Assembly (NCBI GenBank): GCA_943704525.1
Contig: CALSCQ010001305.1
Location: 1 to 36,383, forward strand
Length of the DNA stretch: 36,383 nt
Direction of reading: 5' to 3'
DNA from: Pigoraptor vietnamica
Taxonomy: Eukaryota; Opisthokonta; Filasterea
Positions 23,721 to 36,245 of this stretch are shown here, one piece after another; the stretch's first letter is position 1; each line of letters opens with the position of its first letter. The position numbers and the translations under genes are program-made. Under the pieces are notes generated by a model. It was not told the origin of the DNA. It saw only the letters and a list, made by a program, of their open reading frames with translations, and searched no databases.

Positions 23721-25789
23721 TGTATGTGTGTGTGTGTGTGTGTGTGTGTTTGGGGGGGAGGGTGCGGCGATGAGGGAATGGGTCGCAAGCGAAGGACGCG
23801 GTGTGCGGCTTGATGTTCACGCGTGTGTTGGGACTCGCAGCACGGACGGCATCAGCAATCCCGAGCGCACGTACTCGGGTCGCCGCCGTGGCATCGCAGT
23901 GCAAACGGACGCCATTGTGTTGCCGAGCGACCAAAATGCAGCCGCCTTCGTGTCGGTGTCGTCGCGGATGGTACGTGCCCAGCGGCAAGGGCGCGCCCTC
24001 TTGCAGCCTTATTCGTGCGTGCTCTTCATGGCGTGGGCGAGCATTTGCAGTGTGGCCGTCGCTCATCCGCCGACTGCAGGGCTCCTCGAATAAGCTGAAC
24101 CAGTCGTCGAAGGCGCGCAGCCGCTTCAAGCTCAACAAGGTCGGCCCCATGCCCGCGACCTTCGACATTGAAGAGGAGGCCATGGAGGACGACGGCGACG
24201 GAAAGAGGTGGGCGGTCGTTCTGTGGCGTGCTCGTGCATGCGAAGCATATGTCGGTGTTTCCACTAGTGTTTAACTCCCACGCAGGCGGCGGTCCGTGCG
24301 CCACAACGTGCGCGCGCGAATGAACGCCGTGCAGCTGTACTGGCACGACCTCAAGATGGCCTACAGGCGCTTCCGCACGCGCCGGCGCGACCCCGTCCCC
24401 CTCTGGCGCAATGTGATGAAGGACGTCGAGGGTGCGCCCGTTGTTGCGCACGGCATTCTGCGCAGTGTCCCATCGTGGTCTTGTCGCCTGTTGAACCGCA
24501 CAGCGTTGCGTCGGCTGTTTCTCACACGCGCGCGTGCGCAGGCCACTTTGGCACGGGCGTCGCGTCCTTCTTCGTCTTTGCGCGCTGGGTGTTCCTCCTG
24601 AACCTGCTCCTGGCGGTCATGTGGACGGCGTTCGTCGTCATCCCACAGGCCATCGACTTTGATTACAGCCTCACAAAGACAGAGTCATTCCGCGCGCAGA
24701 ACCTCTTGGACGGAAAGGTCCGTTGTCCCCTTCTACGACTGTGGCCTTCGCCGCGCAGCCTCGCGCTGTTCTTCGCCGGTGTGTGCGCGTGCTTGCTTGT
24801 GCGCTGGCACTGATGACGCTCCCCCCGCGCCGCAGGGCTCGATGGGGCTGATGTGGGCCTTTTACGGCGGCTACTTCGACCGGCTGTCGTCGGGGTACCG
24901 CATGGACCTCGCGTACATTCTCGCGATTGTCATTATGTTCTTTGCGAGCTTCTTCCTCATCCTCGGCAGCATCAGCGCGGCGTGGGACCCAAAGTCGCGC
25001 GAGGGCGGCGCGCTCGTGCGGCAGGACACCAAGTACCCCTTCAGCACGATGGTGCTTGCGTCGTGGGACCACTCGCTCGTCGTCCAGGCCGGCGTCGAAA
25101 ACCTCCGTCTCGGCATCGCCAACACGCTCCAGGTGGGGGACGCCGCTCACGTGACCACCCGAATCAACGTGCCGTGCGTGTCTCAGTCCCATCATGTTCC
25201 CTGACCATTAACACTTTCAATTCTAGGACCGCCTGTCGGAGGCCAAAGTGGACAACCTCGAGCGCGGCCGCACAAGGTGAGTCGCGCGCTGTTGCGTACA
25301 TGCATGCGTGCGTCGGTTGTGTGGTCGTTGCTGACACGCCCCTCCGCAGGCGAGAGCGGCTGATTCTCGCGGGATGGCGCACGCTGGCGTGGCTGACGAC
25401 CTTGTGGGTGCCCTCTGCCGCGCTCGTGTTTGCTGATGCCTTTTGCTTTCCCATCGCGTCGTCCTTGAACATGGGCGCGTAGACGCTCTTCTTTCCCCCT
25501 TTCTTCAAACGTTATTCAAACGCAACCGCCAACTCATCGATCCCATTTATTTTGCAGCTTGATTATGGGCGGCGCCTTCACGGCCATCTACTACCTCGTG
25601 CAGTGGTCCAACCCGGGGTCCACGACGCACTCGTCGTTCCTCGAGACGTACTCTGTGTCGATTCTTTTCTCCCTCATCAACGGCATTGTGCCCAACATCA
25701 TCCAGCAGGTCGTGAAGCTTGACAAATTCAGCACGGGGCGCGCCGAGCTCAACGCGACGATTGGACGGTGCGTTGCCTATTCGTGGCAA

Positions 25790-25833
<44 letters not shown>

Positions 25834-25845
25834 TGTGTGTGTGTT

Positions 25846-25894
<49 letters not shown>

Positions 25895-27378
25895 TTGTGT
25901 GTGTGTGCGCGTGTGTGCGCTTGTGTGCGTGTGCGTGTGTGTGATCTGTGTGTGCGCGCGCACATCTGGCACCCTTGCGACATTGCTGACTGCCGCACAC
26001 GGCGCGCAGCATCTACATTCTCCGCATCGTGAACCTCTACGTGCTCCTGTACTCCCTATACGCCAAAGTCCGCTCGAAGGCAAGTGACGCACTGATGGCG
26101 CGCTTTGAATCCGCCTAACGCGCACATGGCGTTTTCCTGCTCACGCTTCTCTCCACCTCCCTCTCCCCCCTTGCTCACGCAGACGTTCGTTGGGTGCGCG
26201 CTGACCTTCGTCGGCCAGGAATTCTACCGCCTCGTGCTCATCGACATTATCGTGCAGTCGGTGACGCAGTTGGTGATGAAGTTTGGGTACAAATTCTACA
26301 AGAAGAAGCGCGGGCAGGAGTACCGCCGCGAGTTTGACATATCGCAGGGCGTCCTCTCGATTGTCTACAGGCAGGCGCTCATATGGGTGGGTGTCGCGCT
26401 CCCATCCCCGCCCTCCTACGCTTCACGCGCACGCAACCCATTCTTATCCCTCGCCACACGCACACACGCACGCCCCCATTCTCCTCTTCTCCACCGTCCT
26501 TGTCAACGTATGGCTGTTTGATGAGGCTGCATCTCGTGGCGTGTAAATTTTTCACCGCAGTCGTTTTGTGCACCCCTTCCGTGCGTCTCACCGTTCACCG
26601 CCCGCCTTTCTCGCAGACGGGCTCGCCCGCGTGTCCGCTGCTGCCGTTCATCGGCTGCCTTTCGAACGCCAATTTCTTCTTTCTGTACTATCTGATCGTG
26701 AATAAGACGTGCCGCCCACCCCGCAAGCGCTGGAACCAGTCGCGCAACAGCGCCTTCTTCTTCACCATCCTCGGCACAACGCTCGTCTGCACCATCATCC
26801 CCGTCACGCTCGTCCTCACAAGGTGCGCTCTCGCAGCACGCCGCGTATCGCCGCCGTCCGTGTTTACGTGCGCGCGCAGCCATGCGCTTGTTGTTGTACC
26901 GTGGCGTGGTCTCATTTTCCCTCGACCTCTGCCACTCGCGCACTCGCAGCTACAAGCTGCTGTGCGGGCCGTACATGGACCCCAAGTACGACAGCGCCTA
27001 CGACGCCTTCTCCGAGTTTATCAAGGAGCAGCCCAAGGCAGTGCGCATCACAATCCAGTGGATCGCATCCCCGGCCATCGTCGGGCCGATGGTCTGCGTG
27101 CTGTGGTGGGTCTCGTGTGCTTGTGCGTGTGTGCTTGTGCGTGTGTGTTTGTATGTGTGCTTGTGTGTGTGCTAGTGCGTGTAGGCGGGTATGCAAGTGT
27201 GCGAGGTCGAGTGCATGGCCAACCGCTGCTGACGGATGCGCGGCGCAGCGTCACAATCTACTTTATGCACATCCGCGTCAAGCGAGAGCAGTCCAAGCAG
27301 GAGGAGCTGCGCCAGCAACTCGAACAGGAGCGCCTCGACAAGAAGTACATCCTCGAAACATACGGCGCGCACGTGTGA
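23228..27378 (+). CDS. TMC-like (transmembrane channel-like) protein
   Basis: Fourteen exons (23228-23616, 23841-23970, 24080-24207, 24286-24431, 24542-24717, 24836-25132, 25227-25276, 25350-25403, 25558-25767, 26010-26079, 26183-26386, 26617-26822, 26950-27105, 27249-27378) give 781 residues. A disordered, charged N-terminus of about 230 residues precedes the membrane part. The TMC entry segment reads GHFGTGVASFFVFARWVFLLN-like, with the first helix at about 275-305. Further hydrophobic segments fall near 340-360, 445-475, 490-515, 525-550, 560-590, 610-650, 665-690 and 720-745. The TMC box appears as CALTFVGQEFYRL (about 555-567); animals usually have CW.T..GQE.Y, so Cys, Thr and GQE.Y are kept but the Trp is not. 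TMC proteins are mechanotransduction channels or membrane scramblases of the anoctamin/TMC fold. The C-terminus is a short coiled-coil-like Gln/Glu helix. Intron 10 probably has a GC donor (26080); GTCCGC at 26068 is an alternative. Confidence 0.87.
23617..23749. repeat. GT microsatellite starting at the TMC exon-1 splice donor
   Basis: An almost pure (GT)n tract with CTT and A interruptions begins at the first base of intron 1, immediately after AGAG at 23613-23616. Confidence 0.9.
25792..25958. repeat. GT microsatellite in TMC intron 9
   Basis: A (TG)n tract broken at near-regular intervals by TTTG and later by GCGC, lying about 25 bp inside intron 9 (25768-26009). Confidence 0.9.
27305..27351 (+). 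repeat. Source copy of a 47-bp segment also found in the F-box/WD gene
   Basis: These bases, in the last TMC exon (encoding LRQQLEQERLDKK and flanks), match 28178-28224 in the same orientation with a single mismatch. The first 42 bases are identical. Confidence 0.9.
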
Positions 27379-27653
27379 AACGGCAACCGCGAACACGCGA
27401 CCGCTGTCACTCGCGCGTACTCATGCTCTCGCTCTCGTTCGCGTCCCGTCCGCATCGCGGCCGTTTGCTCTGCCGCGACGGCGTGGTCACGGAGTGCTGC
27501 ATTTCATGTTGGCGATAGCCGCACACATCGCCTTTGCGCATCGCATCGGCATTTGCTCGTGTAAAGTGGGATCGGTGCTTGGCTCCAACGAACCCTTCAA
27601 CTGTCAAACTTTTTGCGTGTTGTGTGTTATTTCAGCCGACTTGATGCGTAAAT
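27379..27653. other. Convergent 3' region between the TMC and F-box/WD genes
   Basis: A 275-bp spacer between two stop codons. No gene or clear repeat is seen. Confidence 0.4.
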
Positions 27654-30352
27654 CTACTCGGATTTTCGACGCGCCCGCTGCGCGCGCGCGTTACTGTCGT
27701 CTGACGGACCCGCCGCAGACGACCCAAGGCTGTGGCGCGACAACGGCCGGCGAAAGGCACCGCCGTAGGAGAGAGCGGCGCTTGTGCACGCGCCGAAATC
27801 CCACACCTGCGGTGCAAGGCGCGGTGAGGAACGATTGCGACAGCAGCATCACTGCGCCGCACACAACCAGATTGCGCGACAGGTGCGAAGGTGGCTTGGC
27901 ACAAAATTGACGAAAAGAAACAAGGAAAGCGGGACATCCACAAACAGTACGACACACGGGTAGAAGAAAGTGGGACAAACACACGGGTAGATGAAAGTAC
28001 ACACAGAACGGAACCGTTGCAGCGCAGCGCACCTTGATGTGGCCGTTAATGTCGCCAGAAACGATGCGGCGCTGGTCGAAGGCCACCGACGAGAGCGCGC
28101 AGCCGTGGGCGAGGGGAATGGTGTGCTCGCACAGGCCATCGGGAAGGGACCATATCTGCGCAGCACCACGATCAACAAGCTGCGCCAGCAACTCGAACAG
28201 GAGCGCCTCGACAAGAAGTGCATCAAACCGCGCACACGAGAACAGAGACACAGTGACAGTCACGGGCGCCTGACAACACGAAGAAAGCAATGCGAACACA
28301 CGAGGACAATGAGTTCTCACACAAGACTACATTGCGATGCACGCAATCCAAAGCACGGTCGAGAGGGACTCTGAGAGGGACTCTGCGCACGGCACGTGCC
28401 TTGATGCTCCTGTCTGCGGATCCGCTGATGAGTCGCTCCCTCTCAAACCGAATGCACGTCACGGCGCCTGCGGGGAAAGAGCAGCCAGAGTCAGACCATA
28501 CGTCAGTGTGAAACACCGAGATTGCCAAACACGAATAAGCATATCTCTGTGCATGTGTGTGCGCGCGCCTGCGCCATGCACCACCACCCACCAAGGTGGC
28601 CATAGAGCATCGAAATCCCGCGCCCGAGCACAACGTCCCACACGCCGATGCTGTTGTCCGACATCCCCCACGCGACGCGCTGCGTGCCGTGGTGCCGGTC
28701 AAGCGCAATGCACAGCGCGCGCGTGCGGCGGCTCGTCTCGAGCGCCGTCGATATCCACGTGTCCCCGCGCACGCCCAGCTCCAGCAGCGGATCGCGCTCC
28801 CACGCAACCGCGCCTCCAGAGTCCACCGCGACCGTCTGCAGTCCCACGACGTGAAAGGCCGTTTCGGGCTCACCGTCCTCCGCTCCCCACAGACGCTTCG
28901 CGGCGCGGGCGGGCGACGCAATGGACGAGACGCGGCTGATGCCCACCGACCACGACGACGCGCCGCCAAGCACAGGGCCAGCGTCGGCACCGGGGGACGA
29001 CGCGACCGATGGCACGCTCGCGAGTGGGCGGCGCACGCGCGACACGTGAATGTCCCAACTCCCAGGGGAGGCCACGTCGCCGGTCGGCCGCAGCGCGCGA
29101 ATGCACGCGACTGAAACGGCGCCCTCGGCGTTTGCGCGGATCGCCCACACACGCACGTCGCCGCAGGACGACAGGGTCACCAGCGCGCCCTCGCGCAGGC
29201 GCACGCGAACAAGCGCGAGGTCGTCACCCGAAGCAAACTCGCACGCCGCGCGCCCTGCAGCAACGGACCACAGCGCCCCGTGCCCCCCCTCCATGCCAAC
29301 CGCAAGCAGCTCGCGCGAGTGGCCGGCACCAAACGACACGCACAGGGGCGGCGCACGGCACGCAATGTCCGCGTGCGCCGCTGCGTTCCCGTCCGTCAGT
29401 TCCGCAGCGCCGCCGTCTGAGTGGGCGGCATCGTGCGTGTGCAGACTCCACAGGCGCAGGAGTGGTCGATTTCGAAATAACACCACGAGGTGCGCGCCGC
29501 TCGGCGACAGCTCCAGCGCAGACACGGCGCCGTCGCCACCGCCCCACGCCGACACATTCTCTGCATCACTCGCCGCGTCGTTCGCCGTCGCATAAACAGC
29601 GTTCGGGACGTGAGTCAACGCCGGACCGCCAACTTCGAAGCAGTCGCATCGACCGCGGCGCCAGTTGGAGTAGATCGCGTAGAGCTCGCGCCAGCGACGG
29701 CGCCGGAGGCCGCCCGAGTGCTTTGTGCGTTCCGTCGCGACGTCGCCGAAGCGGCCGAGGAAGAGCCCCTTCCACCTGCGCCAGCGGACACATGTGAGGA
29801 GACCTGCAGACAGATAAAACAAGGCGAAATGGCGCCCACGTAACCCCTCTCCACTCACTCTGCTGCTCTGCTCGCAGACGCACACAGCACATGGCAACCA
29901 CTGGCAAACCTCAAAAAATGACGAACTGGAGAGACTGCATCGTGTACGGTGCGACAGGAAGAACAGGCCAAATTCACAGCGGAAACGCGGAAGGTGGACT
30001 CACAAGAACGGGTCGTTGGCCAGCCGATGCCATCGCACAGACACCTGCAAAACAAATAATTGCCAAGCGATTAGCCAAGCAACGAAATACGCTCAAAGCC
30101 ACTCTGCCACTCACGCACGTGCAATGGCCCCGCACGCATGCGAATGCGCAAATCATGTGCGTTCCGACTCAAAAGTAGCTCTCACACGCCAGCTCGTTCA
30201 AGCCGAAGACAAGCGTGACCCCCCCCCCCTCCCCCCCACTCCCCTCTCACACCCACCTGCGCATTCCTGCACAAGTCTCGCGCCCCAAGGTACCCGAAGA
30301 TGTGAAGAATGACCTCGTCGCTCAGTGCGCCGAGCGTTCCCTCAACACGCAT
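27654..30352 (-). CDS. F-box/WD40-repeat protein (probable SCF substrate receptor)
   Basis: Transcribed exons are 30352-30257, 30044-30004, 29775-28592, 28467-28400, 28155-28033 and 27806-27654, giving 554 residues. The F-box (about 9-52) is complete only after splicing exons 1, 2 and 3: LSDEVILHIFGYLGARDLC, then VSVRWHRLANDPFL, then WKGLFLGRFG. Exon 2 is just 41 nt. F-boxes bind Skp1 in SCF ubiquitin ligases. WD-type repeats follow, most clearly SDNSIGVWDV, LISGSADRSIK|IWSLPDG and IVSGDINGHIK|VWDFG; the earlier part is a more degenerate propeller. The junction IK|IW uses a GC donor (GCACGT at 28399), the only choice that keeps frame. The C-terminus is basic and Ser-rich. Intron 4 (28156-28399) contains the antisense TMC fragment next to its acceptor. 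Substrate unknown. Confidence 0.85.
28178..28224 (+). repeat. TMC exon fragment inside F-box/WD intron 4
   Basis: A 47-bp copy (one mismatch) of TMC last-exon bases 27305-27351, same orientation as TMC and antisense to the host gene. It lies 20 bp upstream of the host intron's 3' splice site (AG at 28157-28156 on the minus strand), so it occupies the branch-point zone. Confidence 0.9.
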
Positions 30353-30718
30353 TGTCAAAGGGTCTCCAGCGGCGATATGTCGCACGCGCGAAAACAACGT
30401 AAAAAAAAGACAAACTACGCACACGCCGCACGCGCGCGCAAACCCGCGCCGCCGCACGTGACTACGAACACAGAGAAGCGAATGCGCTAAGACGACCTGC
30501 GAAGTCCAGGGACTGACTCCTGGAGCCTTTTTTGCTGCAGGCGAAAGTCGGTGCTACAACCAAACGTGTGCATGTCATCACCCTACTGGCGTCATCAAAA
30601 TTCTGTTGCCACTGGACGCTCACCCACACAGACACCTTGCAAAGGCAGTTACTCTTCAACCGTTCACACACACTCACACACACACTCACTCACTCACACA
30701 CACACACACACACACACA

Positions 30719-30774
<56 letters not shown>

Positions 30775-30867
30775 TATAAGTTTCTCGTCTCGCAATGAAG
30801 TCGGACCATTCAGCTTGCTCACAGTCATTATATTTACAACTGTGCCACGCACACATCTACCGGCACA
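30353..30867. promoter_or_regulatory. F-box/WD promoter and 3' end of the membrane orphan gene
   Basis: A 515-bp region between two minus-strand genes. A CACGTG E-box at 30455-30460 lies about 105 bp upstream of the F-box/WD ATG, in the context GCACGTGACT also found at 12361-12370. A CA microsatellite fills 30665-30772. No gene is seen. Confidence 0.45.
30665..30772. repeat. Intergenic CA microsatellite
   Basis: (CA)n with early CACT interruptions. It is the one long dinucleotide tract in the window that is not inside an intron. Confidence 0.9.
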
Positions 30868-31722
30868 TCACTGCGCTGGCAATGCCTGACCCTCCTCGCC
30901 CCGCAAGAGCGGCTCCTGCGCCGCGGACGTCGCCGCAACCGCCGCCGCCCTTCTCCTGAAGAGAACCACACCGCCCACGACGAGCGCGCAAAAGGCCAGC
31001 GCGGCGCCAAGCGAAGCGCCCACCATCGCCGCGGCCAAACCCCCACTACTCACGCGCGATCCGCCTGACACGTCAGTGGGTGCACTGCTGCAATCGCACG
31101 CCAGCGTCGTCCCCGCCGGCCGCGTGGACGGGTCGCAATAGCTCTCGGCGACGGGTGCATCGGCGCCCACGTCGTAACACACCGCCCGCATCGCCATCGT
31201 GCAGAAGCCCTGCTCCGAAGGCGCGCAGGCACTCGAGAGTCCCGTGCGCCACGCGGTGCAAGTCTTTTGGATCGTCCATTGCGTCGGCATAGTGACCCGA
31301 CTCGTGCTCGACGTCCAGCCGCCAATCTGCACCGTCAGTGAGCTGCCGGCCCTCCCGACGACCGCCGGCGTGATGATGCAGTTGCCGAATGCCGACTCAA
31401 AGGGGACATCGCCCCCCGAAATGCGGAACTTGGACTGCACGAGGTCGGCGAACCTGGACTGGTCATTGTAGAGAAGGCCAGCCACGACGGGCGACTGTCC
31501 GTACCCGCAGCTGATGGCGTCGCTCACGGTCGCATAGTTCGGGCCGCCCTGGTTATATGTGGTGATGCTCACCCAATTCCACGCGACGTCGGTCGGCGGG
31601 GCGCTGCACACCGCGAGGGGCCAGTTATCCCCCGGAAGGCCTTCTGCGTCGCATGCCGAGAGCAACAAAATGGCCGCAAGCACGGCGACAAACGAACGGA
31701 CGCGCGCGCCCACGTGACGCAT
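30868..31722 (-). CDS. Cys-rich type I membrane protein of unknown family
   Basis: A single exon of 284 residues from the ATG at 31722 (good GCCATGC context). It starts with a clear signal peptide: basic MRHVGARVR, a hydrophobic FVAVLAAILLLS core, and a small-residue exit near SACDAEG. An extracellular part of about 200 residues has roughly ten cysteines, probably disulfide-bonded, with repeated wording (CSAPPTDV near the start, SSAPTDV near the end). One transmembrane helix follows (about 228-254, Ala/Gly/Val-rich) and stops at FRRR, then a short cytoplasmic tail of about 28 residues. I do not recognise the family. An in-frame ATG at 31824 would add 34 hydrophilic residues in front of the signal peptide and is less likely. 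It is one of only two intronless genes here; both are orphans. A cell-surface or secretory-pathway receptor or adhesin-like role is possible but unproven. Confidence 0.7.
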   Translation of the reverse strand: MRHVGARVRSFVAVLAAILLLSACDAEGLPGDNWPLAVCSAPPTDVAWNWVSITTYNQGGPNYATVSDAISCGYGQSPVVAGLLYNDQSRFADLVQSKFRISGGDVPFESAFGNCIITPAVVGRAGSSLTVQIGGWTSSTSRVTMPTQWTIQKTCTAWRTGLSSACAPSEQGFCTMAMRAVCYDVGADAPVAESYCDPSTRPAGTTLACDCSSAPTDVSGGSRVSSGGLAAAMVGASLGAALAFCALVVGGVVLFRRRAAAVAATSAAQEPLLRGEEGQALPAQ

Positions 31723-32257
31723 GGCGGCAGTGCACTCCGGACTCGCCCCCGGCGTGTGCTGTGGGAGGAATCGCACGTAAAGTGGTTCGCCGTTTTCAGT
31801 GCGGACATCGGCGTCGGCAAACATCGCATGGCAGTATCACGTGATTAACTTGAAATTGCGAGATCTCGGGATATAATTAACCGAAAGTTCGGCAATGCTG
31901 TGAAAGGGAACAAACGTTCGAATGTGGGCCATAAGCAGCTCACCTTGTGTTGTCTTACCATGCAGTTTCTATGAGATGTATGATGGTGAAGAATCGACTT
32001 TTTGACCTGGAGTAGTCCCCACCCTAGTCCCCAGTTCCCTCTTGTACTTGGCGTCCATCTGTTTCAGTGCTCGGTTTTAAAGCAACGTTTTTACGCACTG
32101 CTCTTCACCCGTTACTACCGGAGGATCCCCTGTTCCTCAGATCTCTGCTTGGGATCGTGTGCTTATCGGTTGTTTTGCCGTGCGCGTGCCTTTGTGCGGC
32201 CGTCAGCTGACGACACACTTGCACTTGGCGAATCGAAGTGCTCACCAACTCGCGGCC
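31723..32257. promoter_or_regulatory. Divergent promoter region of the membrane orphan and Rpt6 genes
   Basis: A 535-bp region that is less GC-rich than its neighbours. A perfect ATCACGTGAT palindrome lies at 31836-31845, about 115 bp upstream of the orphan's ATG, and ATATAATTAA at about 31871-31880 could be a core element. No RNA gene could be recognised although the AT-rich stretch 31850-32100 was inspected for one. Confidence 0.5.
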
Positions 32258-34555
<2,298 letters not shown>

Positions 34556-34985
34556 ACGAATGTCAATACACTGGCAATACGATGGTTGAGTGTTGTTACA
34601 CGAAGGCAGGCAATGGGTGAGGGTTACTATTGTTACACCCATTGACTCCGGATTACTCGGCGTAAATTTCGGAACAGTGTCGTGTGCCAATTGATTCAAA
34701 GCTCGAGTATTGCGCATCTTCCCTTCGTGTTGTCGCTCGATCGAACGCAAGGAGGGGCTTGCCAGAGGGCGGAAGGAGGGCTCTTTTCACAGCGTCGACT
34801 GTTTGCGAGAAGCCGGCTCTGTTGTCTGGCAATTAGTTTTTTTTTCCACGGTTTGCCGCACTTCACTCGCACGTGGATTGCGCCTTCGCCTCAGAACAGT
34901 CGTTTAATTCGCGGCCCACGTGGAAAAGCGCAGTCGCTTGGGTGCTTCGCTGTCTGTCTCTGCCCAGCGGGGCGGCGATCGGAGA
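34556..34985 (+). promoter_or_regulatory. Intergenic region upstream of SNW1
   Basis: A 430-bp spacer between two same-strand genes. ACTCCGGATTAC at 34645-34656 matches a motif near the RBMS-like promoter. Two E-boxes (CACGTGGA at 34870 and 34917, 47 bp apart) lie within 120 bp of the SNW1 ATG. A T run at about 34839-34847 is also present. No gene is seen. Confidence 0.5.
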
Positions 34986-36245
34986 ATGTCGCTCCTGACA
35001 AGGTGGGCCATTACGCCTTCGGCCGGCGCCTGTGCTTTTTTGGATGGAGTCCTGATGTAGTGACAAAGTGTGGTGGGGCGTGTGATGTAGGGACAAGTGC
35101 CGTCCGTTTCCTCACCGACCCTTTCATGCCTCGCGGCTGCGCAGCATACTCCCTGCGCCGTCTCAGCGCCCGCTCTACGACGAGGGCGACGACGATGATG
35201 CGCTCGAGAACGCGTTCAAGGTGACGTCTGGAGGCAACCCCGTCTGTTTTTGGGACACACTCGTCGCTGTGTGCGGTTACTGCTGTGTTTGTGTATATGG
35301 AGGCGTGCTGCAAATTGACTGTGAATGCAACTGCGTGGTGCGCGTGCAGGAGACACAGGGCAAGCGTGGCGGTCCGCCGCCCTACGGCAAGAGGAAAGGG
35401 TTCATTCCGCGGACAGAGGACGTGAGTGCGCGCTGGTGATCGTGCCGCACGTGCATTGGGCGTTGTTTCAATGTGTGTTGGGCATATGTCTCTCTCGTTG
35501 GCCTCATGCACTCTGCGCGTTGAAGAGCTGTGCGGGGAGCTGTCGCTCACCCGCTGTTCTGTTGCAGGACTTTGGCGATGGCGGCGCATTCCCCGAAATT
35601 CACGTGGCGCAGTATCCCCTTGGTATGGGCCGCAAGAAATCGGCCGTGGGCGGAAACACGGGGACTGTGGCGCTGTCGACGGACGCGCAGGGCCGCGTGC
35701 AGTACGACGCCGTTGTGCGTCAGGGTCTCGGCAAGGACCGCGTCGTGCACTCGCGCGTGGATGCGCTCGTCCCCGCGGACCGTGTGGCACAGGAGGAGGG
35801 CGGGCTGCTGAGGCGGCCGGACGACGAGGTCGTTGCGAAGACGACGGCGGACACGAAGGCGGCGCTCGAGAAGATTGTGCAGTCGAAGATTGCCGCGGCC
35901 GTTCCCGCGAAGCTGGCGGAGGCGCAGGCGCCCGCGCAGTACATTCGGTACACGCCGGCACAGCAGGGGGAGGCGTTCAACTCTGGCGCGCAGCAGCGCA
36001 TCATCCGGATGGTGGAGATGCCCAAGGACCCGATGGAGCCACCCAAGTTCAAGACAAACAAGAAGGTGCCGAAGGGGCCGGGGAGCCCGCCGGCGCCCGT
36101 CCTCCACTCGCCGCCGCGCAAGCTCACGCAGAAGGAGCAGGACGACTGGAAGATCCCGCCTTGCATCAGCAACTGGAAAAACCCGAAGGGGTACACAATC
36201 CCCCTTGACAAGCGCCTCGCCGCCGACGGGCGGGGGCTCCAGGAG
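34986..36245 (+). CDS. SNW1: SNW1/SKIP spliceosome and transcription co-regulator (3' part beyond the window)
   Basis: Exons 34986-35002, 35145-35220, 35350-35421 and 35568-36245 encode the first 281 residues; the last exon ends at a donor (GTGGGG, 36246) and the rest lies outside. SNW1 (Prp45 in yeast) is a disordered scaffold of the activated spliceosome and binds transcription factors. The SNW core is unmistakable: DFGDGGAFPEIHVAQYPL, APAQYIRYTPAQQGEAFNSG, RMVEMPKDPMEPPKFK, WKIPPCISNWKNPKGYTIPL. Exon 1 has only 17 nt; it was placed because MSLLT-S joins in phase to ILPAPSQ, matching the family N-terminus, and because the next exon has no in-frame ATG. Donors are GTGGGC, GTGACG and GTGAGT. 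The missing part should include VHINENF-like sequence and the C-terminal basic tail. Confidence 0.93.

Noticed and set aside
23617-23813. Cys/Val and His/Thr repeat peptides from GT/CA tracts (also near 6942, 17572, 25792 and 30665)
   Set aside because: These are translated microsatellites inside introns or spacers, not proteins.
31960-32020. Possible C/D-box-like small RNA (TGTATGATGGTGAAG ... CCTGGAG)
   Set aside because: The C box is imperfect, no proper D box or terminal stem is seen, and it lies in a promoter region.
35011-35961. Open minus-strand frame of 316 codons across SNW1
   Set aside because: It is antisense to the SNW1 exons and introns, with Pro/Arg-rich shadow composition.
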